A stretch of DNA of 6,486 nt, from contig JAHFNN010000048.1 in the NCBI GenBank assembly GCA_023267315.1, positions 1 to 6,486 on the forward strand. Reading direction: 5' to 3'. The translations under genes were made by a program, and so were the position numbers. Of the stretch, positions 5,843 through 6,486 are shown in pieces. The first letter of the stretch is position 1. Each line of letters begins with the position of its first letter. Origin of the DNA: Candidatus Nomurabacteria bacterium. GTDB taxonomy: Bacteria; Patescibacteriota; Minisyncoccia; Phycocordibacterales; UBA9973. A model generated the notes under the pieces. It was not told the origin of the DNA, ran no database searches, and saw only the letters and a list, made by a program, of their open reading frames with translations.

Positions 5843-6053
5843 GTTTTTTTATCTTAATGAAATCAAATATCACCACTACTACATACACTGCCTGCAAAAT
5901 AATGAATATCAGATCTTTTATATAAATACTGTATAGCAAAAGCGCAATTCCACCAAAAACACAGAGAATATTTCGGGTCGTTCGTTTTTTGACAATCATT
6001 CCCGTCGTTATTAGTAGCAATCCTAATATTCCAATTATTTTTAGTAACGGCAT
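5829..6053 (-). CDS. Small membrane protein with three predicted helices
   Basis: A 74-residue hydrophobic protein with likely membrane helices at 3-21, 28-45 and 47-66, a basic loop KKRTTRN at 22-28 and a basic tail KIKKHAQS. By the positive-inside tendency the loop and the tail may be cytoplasmic, which does not fit three full crossings easily, so the last two hydrophobic stretches could form a tight hairpin. No family is recognised with confidence; the third helix (IFIILQAVYVVVVIFDFIK) is loosely like small YgjV/CBU_0592-type membrane proteins. The gene sits inside the transketolase operon, 6 bases after the preceding small membrane protein, and its end overlaps the start of the C-terminal transketolase subunit by 14 bases. 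That overlap supports it as a real gene. Confidence 0.75.
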   Translation of the reverse strand: MPLLKIIGILGLLLITTGMIVKKRTTRNILCVFGGIALLLYSIYIKDLIFIILQAVYVVVVIFDFIKIKKHAQS

Positions 6054-6059
6054 AACTAT

Positions 6060-6290
6060 TTATATTTTTACAACTTTTTGTTTACTGGTAAACATTAATA
6101 TACCCGCAAGCACTAACATTACCCCCGCAAAAGCTAAAGCGAAAATTCCAATAATTGTTCCACCAAACAAATCAAAAAATAAGAGATCTAGTGACGGAAA
6201 AACTGGTAGAAAAAATTCGGGTGGAGTAAAACTCAAGATAAACAGTCCAACTCCTATTACAATCAACAAAATCGCAATTATTTTTTTCAT
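6060..6290 (-). CDS. Small membrane protein with two predicted helices
   Basis: A 76-residue protein with membrane helices at about 4-21 and 44-67, joined by a proline- and phenylalanine-rich hydrophobic linker (TPPEFFLPVFPSLDLLFFD) and ending in a basic tail TSKQKVVKI. The basic N-terminus (MKK) and basic tail suggest that both ends are cytoplasmic, with the linker outside or lying on the membrane. No family is recognised. It starts 3 bases after the stop of the N-terminal transketolase subunit and ends 6 bases before the next small membrane protein gene, so it belongs to the same transcript. No Shine-Dalgarno sequence is seen. Position and composition support a real gene; its role is unknown. 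Confidence 0.75.
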   Translation of the reverse strand: MKKIIAILLIVIGVGLFILSFTPPEFFLPVFPSLDLLFFDLFGGTIIGIFALAFAGVMLVLAGILMFTSKQKVVKI

Positions 6291-6293
6291 ATT

Positions 6294-6473
6294 TTACTCG
6301 TGTTCACTCTTAATCTTCCCTCCTAAGGTACGAAGTTCTGCAAGCGCCATCTTCGCCTCATCTTTCGATGGTGGCTTTCCGTGCCAACGATAATCTCGTT
6401 CGAATTCTTTCACTCCTTTACCAGGGATAGTGTGCGCAATGATGACAGATGGCTTTTCGAATACAGCCATCTG
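6294..6473 (-). CDS. Transketolase, N-terminal subunit (C-terminal fragment; truncated by window end)
   Basis: The last 56 or so residues of the thiamine diphosphate-binding half of transketolase are present, read from the right edge to the TAA at 6296-6294. They begin AVFEKPSVIIAHTIPGKGV and continue with FERDYRWHGKPPSKDEA and ALAELRTLGG. The AHTIPGKGV and DYRWHGKPP segments are diagnostic for the N-terminal transketolase subunit. The sequence is trustworthy up to about 6464. Beyond that the window folds back on itself and the frame meets two TGA codons (6479-6474), an artefact rather than a true gene start. It is the first known gene of the operon with the two small membrane proteins and the C-terminal subunit. 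The two subunits are expected to form a heterotetramer, as in other split transketolases. Confidence 0.88.
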   Translation of the reverse strand, partial: QMAVFEKPSVIIAHTIPGKGVKEFERDYRWHGKPPSKDEAKMALAELRTLGGKIKSEHE

Positions 6474-6486
6474 TCATCATTGCGCA
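6433..6486. repeat. Exact 22-bp fold-back at the window end (probable artefact)
   Basis: Bases 6465-6486 are the exact reverse complement of 6433-6454, with a 10-base loop between them. The left arm is normal coding sequence for the transketolase N-terminal subunit (the PSVIIAHT region), while the right arm replaces the expected coding sequence and brings in stop codons. A perfect inverted copy of coding DNA ending exactly at the last base of the window points to a chimeric read, an amplification fold-back or a contig-end assembly error. Confidence 0.9.

Noticed and set aside
5989..6393. 134-residue plus-strand frame over the small membrane protein genes
   Set aside because: Its translation is rich in isoleucine, serine and proline as expected for the antisense of hydrophobic genes. 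The minus-strand genes have operon spacing and basic tails that explain the region better.
1..6486. Alternative genetic code with TGA as a sense codon
   Set aside because: All complete genes end in TAA or TAG, but none contains an in-frame TGA, and tryptophan and glycine codons are normal. The only in-frame TGA pair lies in the fold-back at the right edge.
6433..6486. Transposon end, phage attachment site or terminator for the perfect inverted repeat
   Set aside because: One arm is conserved transketolase coding sequence and the other ends exactly at the window edge, so an artefact is the simpler explanation.
1..6486. CRISPR array, tRNA or rRNA genes, insertion sequences with transposase
   Set aside because: No regularly spaced repeats, no cloverleaf with a CCA or TTCRA arm, no conserved rRNA stretch and no transposase motif were seen on either strand.

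Overview
The window looks like a piece of a small, gene-dense bacterial genome, most likely from the Candidate Phyla Radiation (Patescibacteria, Parcubacteria-like). The clues are moderate to low G+C, very short gaps, start codons with no recognisable Shine-Dalgarno sequence, minimal sugar metabolism, a transketolase split into two genes, and several unrecognised coiled-coil or small membrane proteins. The assignment is an inference from gene content and style; no rRNA or marker gene is present. All complete genes end in TAA or TAG and none needs TGA as a sense codon.

Left block (1-1733, minus strand): a class I fructose-bisphosphate aldolase is followed after 3 bases by a GlcD-like FAD-linked oxidase that runs off the left edge. 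The aldolase leader holds a nested hairpin and lies inside a pair of inverted imperfect repeats.

Centre left (1764-2610): a lone predicted lipoprotein gene on the minus strand has a clear sigma70-type promoter, an operator-like inverted repeat over that promoter and a strong intrinsic terminator. A separate REP-like palindrome (2491-2560) lies between this promoter and the divergent one.

Centre right (2605-4745, plus strand): a PfkB-family sugar or nucleoside kinase, apparently on a leaderless transcript, is followed by two unrecognised helical, coiled-coil proteins. An AT-only palindrome that can terminate from both sides closes the group.

Right block (4737-6486, minus strand): the transketolase N-terminal subunit (C-terminal part only), two small membrane proteins and the transketolase C-terminal subunit form one tight operon. 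Just past the end of the C-terminal subunit lies a 30-36 codon relic of a second transketolase tail, the scar of a duplication or recombination.

Together, aldolase, PfkB kinase and split transketolase fit a reduced glycolysis/non-oxidative pentose phosphate network. The last 22 bases of the window are an exact fold-back of sequence just inside it, which most likely marks a contig end with an assembly or amplification artefact.
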